Assembly (NCBI RefSeq): GCF_003201815.1
Contig: NZ_QJKB01000003.1
Span: 496,001 to 560,000, forward strand
Reading direction: 5' to 3'
DNA from: Undibacterium pigrum
GTDB taxonomy: Bacteria > Pseudomonadota > Gammaproteobacteria > Burkholderiales > Burkholderiaceae_D
DNA length: 64,000 nt
In this document: positions 62,744 through 64,000 of the stretch, piece after piece
Layout of the letters: every line of letters starts with the position of its first letter
How positions within the stretch are numbered: position 1 is the stretch's first letter
The notes under the pieces: model-generated
What the model saw: only the letters and a program-made list of their open reading frames with translations
Database searches by the model: none
Told to the model about the DNA's origin: nothing
Made by a program: the position numbers and the translations under genes

Positions 62744-63835
62744 TTAAGCAAATAATTTGTATCGCAATATTTGCAACTTGCTGATGATTTCTTCTTTCTT
62801 GGCCAGTATGGGATTTTCTACATAGTGCCAGGAAAGAATGGCGAGCAGCGCAGTCATCAGCACGGACGAGATAATCATCGCGACGACAGAAACTCCAGGT
62901 ACAAGAGCGATAATCATTTGCTGTATGGGAAAAGCATAGATGTAAGCGCCATATGAATAGTCTCCCAGCACATTAAATTTCCGGATAAACCCTGCTGGAA
63001 CGTAGGCAAGGTAAAACAGCAGGTAAGCGATCGTCATGCAATAGATGGCAAAGAAAATTTCTTTACCTGCGTACAATGCGCACAATTCCAGACCGGCAAA
63101 AAGCAGAAAATACCGTGGCCTTAGCCGGATTTTTTCTCTCCAGATATAAAACGACACGCCTGTAAAAAACATAAAAATGAAGCGGATTAAATGGCTCTCG
63201 TTTTTTCCTGAAAAATTTTTCATGACCAGCAATACGCCAGAAGAAAGCGCCAGCACGGTAATCAAAAATTCCAGAGAGATAATTTTTGACGCATGTATTT
63301 TTAATTTTGCGATAGATTTAAAAATTGCCCAGAATATCAGCAACAGCAAGTACATCTTCAATTCATAAATAATGGTCCATAGCGAACCATTCATCGCCGT
63401 AAACTTATGGTTTTCAAACACGCCCGGCAAGCTCATTGAAATCCCGGCTAATACCGTCATGCCCTTAAAAAGAAATTTATAGGTTTCTGGATTTGTAAAA
63501 TAAGAAGAGTAAGCCAGGCTGGTAAACACAGGGCCAATAAGAAAAACACTAAAGACCGTGAGAATAATCAAGGCGGGAAAAATTCTTAAAAATCTTGACG
63601 TGAGATAGTCCATCGCGCTGGCTCTTACCAGCAAACTCTTGCCGACCAAAAAACCACTGCTGATAAAGAAAACGTCAACAGCCAGGGTTCCAACAGACAT
63701 CCCTAAAAAACCTGACAACGGCTCCTGATAACCAAGCAAAGAAAAACTGTGCCCAATCAAAACTGCGATTGCGGCAATGATACGTATCAGGTTGAAATTA
63801 TTGTCGCGACCAACAGCATACTTCGATAAAGCCAT
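62744..63835 (-). CDS. Acyltransferase-3 family membrane protein (OafA/YrhL-like)
   Basis: A 363-residue protein with about ten membrane helices. It opens NFNLIRIIAAIAVLIGHSFSLLG, the family's R...H active-site helix (Arg18, His28 region), then VDVFFISSGFLVGKSLLVR and a loop with GVFENHKFTAMNGSLWTIIYELKMYLLL. Members O-acylate sugars of exopolysaccharide, O-antigen or peptidoglycan; the target is not evident since no glycan cluster is adjacent. Confidence 0.88.
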   Translation of the reverse strand: MALSKYAVGRDNNFNLIRIIAAIAVLIGHSFSLLGYQEPLSGFLGMSVGTLAVDVFFISSGFLVGKSLLVRASAMDYLTSRFLRIFPALIILTVFSVFLIGPVFTSLAYSSYFTNPETYKFLFKGMTVLAGISMSLPGVFENHKFTAMNGSLWTIIYELKMYLLLLIFWAIFKSIAKLKIHASKIISLEFLITVLALSSGVLLVMKNFSGKNESHLIRFIFMFFTGVSFYIWREKIRLRPRYFLLFAGLELCALYAGKEIFFAIYCMTIAYLLFYLAYVPAGFIRKFNVLGDYSYGAYIYAFPIQQMIIALVPGVSVVAMIISSVLMTALLAILSWHYVENPILAKKEEIISKLQILRYKLFA

Positions 63836-64000
63836 ATTTTAATATTCAACAGTGACTGGATGTCTGCAAGTGCTACACAGACATATTGTTTGACGACATG
63901 CGGGAAGTAGCCTGCTATCCATTTTTTAAAAGTGGCAATCTGAGCAAAAGACAGAATGCCCTTTTGCGGATGGTCAGGAAGATTTGATAATTGCGTGCCT
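63836..64000. other. Right-edge non-coding stretch
   Basis: 165 bp upstream of the acyltransferase gene on its strand, presumably its promoter. No feature recognised before the window ends. Confidence 0.5.

Noticed and set aside
1-64000. tRNA, rRNA, riboswitch or prophage genes
   Set aside because: No cloverleaf, conserved rRNA stretch, known riboswitch core or phage structural gene was recognised by reading both strands.

Overview
The window reads as chromosome of a Gram-negative betaproteobacterium, most likely Burkholderiales (Oxalobacteraceae, Undibacterium-like). This rests on protein style (NodT-type outer membrane channels, TonB receptors, the Anbu/alpha-E operon, the DUF4212 plus sodium/acetate symporter pair), heavy use of AGG and ATA codons in otherwise C/G-ending genes, and many short interspersed palindromes. 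No rRNA, tRNA, CRISPR array, phage module or complete insertion sequence was seen. The genus is an inference.

Layout. 0-0.4 kb: end of a HigBA-like toxin-antitoxin pair. 0.46-5.4 kb: marR-OMF-emrA-emrB drug efflux operon on the minus strand with a palindromic operator. 5.8-9.1 kb: two lipoproteins, a DUF4019 protein and a voltage-gated K+ channel. 9.1-9.65 kb: a small conserved gene split by a 284-bp non-autonomous element with perfect 28-bp terminal inverted repeats. 9.7-12.6 kb: an OmpA-like protein, two orphan hypotheticals and an StbDE/RelBE-type toxin-antitoxin pair. 12.9-29.05 kb: a carbohydrate block: a secreted GH31 glycosidase with galactose/GalNAc-type binding modules, a LysR regulator, then dgoK, a sugar ABC importer, RidA, a TIM-barrel-like unknown, an SDR dehydrogenase, the importer ATPase, a D-serine-dehydratase-like PLP enzyme and an N-acyl-D-amino-acid deacylase. 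29.1-35.3 kb: a Sel1 protein, a UbiE paralogue, a SUKH-like protein, a PEP-mutase family protein, a HAD protein, a YdcF protein and two hypotheticals. 35.4-39.6 kb: a BlaR1/BlaI pair with operators, a GH43 glycosidase and a DgoA aldolase. 40.1-45.9 kb: two divergent TonB-dependent receptors. 46.2-50.7 kb: a TctD/TctE-like two-component system overlapping a DUF4212/sodium-solute symporter pair. 50.8-58.3 kb: an accessory stretch, A+T-rich from about 53 kb, with small hypothetical and membrane proteins separated by four copies of a GGGGTCAGG...CCTGACCCC palindrome, one split by a 102-bp element. 58.5-62.7 kb: the Anbu operon (ATP-grasp, alpha-E, transglutaminase, proteasome-like protease). 62.7-63.8 kb: an acyltransferase-3 membrane protein.

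Most interesting reading: the 12.9-29 kb block plus the DgoA aldolase at 38.9 kb contain every step needed for an oxidative, non-phosphorylative pathway for an N-acetylated amino sugar, most likely N-acetylgalactosamine. The GH31 would release GalNAc, the ABC system would import it, the SDR would oxidise C1 to N-acetylgalactosaminate (an N-acyl-D-amino acid), the D-aminoacylase would remove acetate, the PLP enzyme would eliminate ammonia with RidA clearing the imine/enamine, and the resulting 2-keto-3-deoxygalactonate would be phosphorylated by DgoK and split by DgoA. Each family call is well supported. Linking them into this pathway is my inference.
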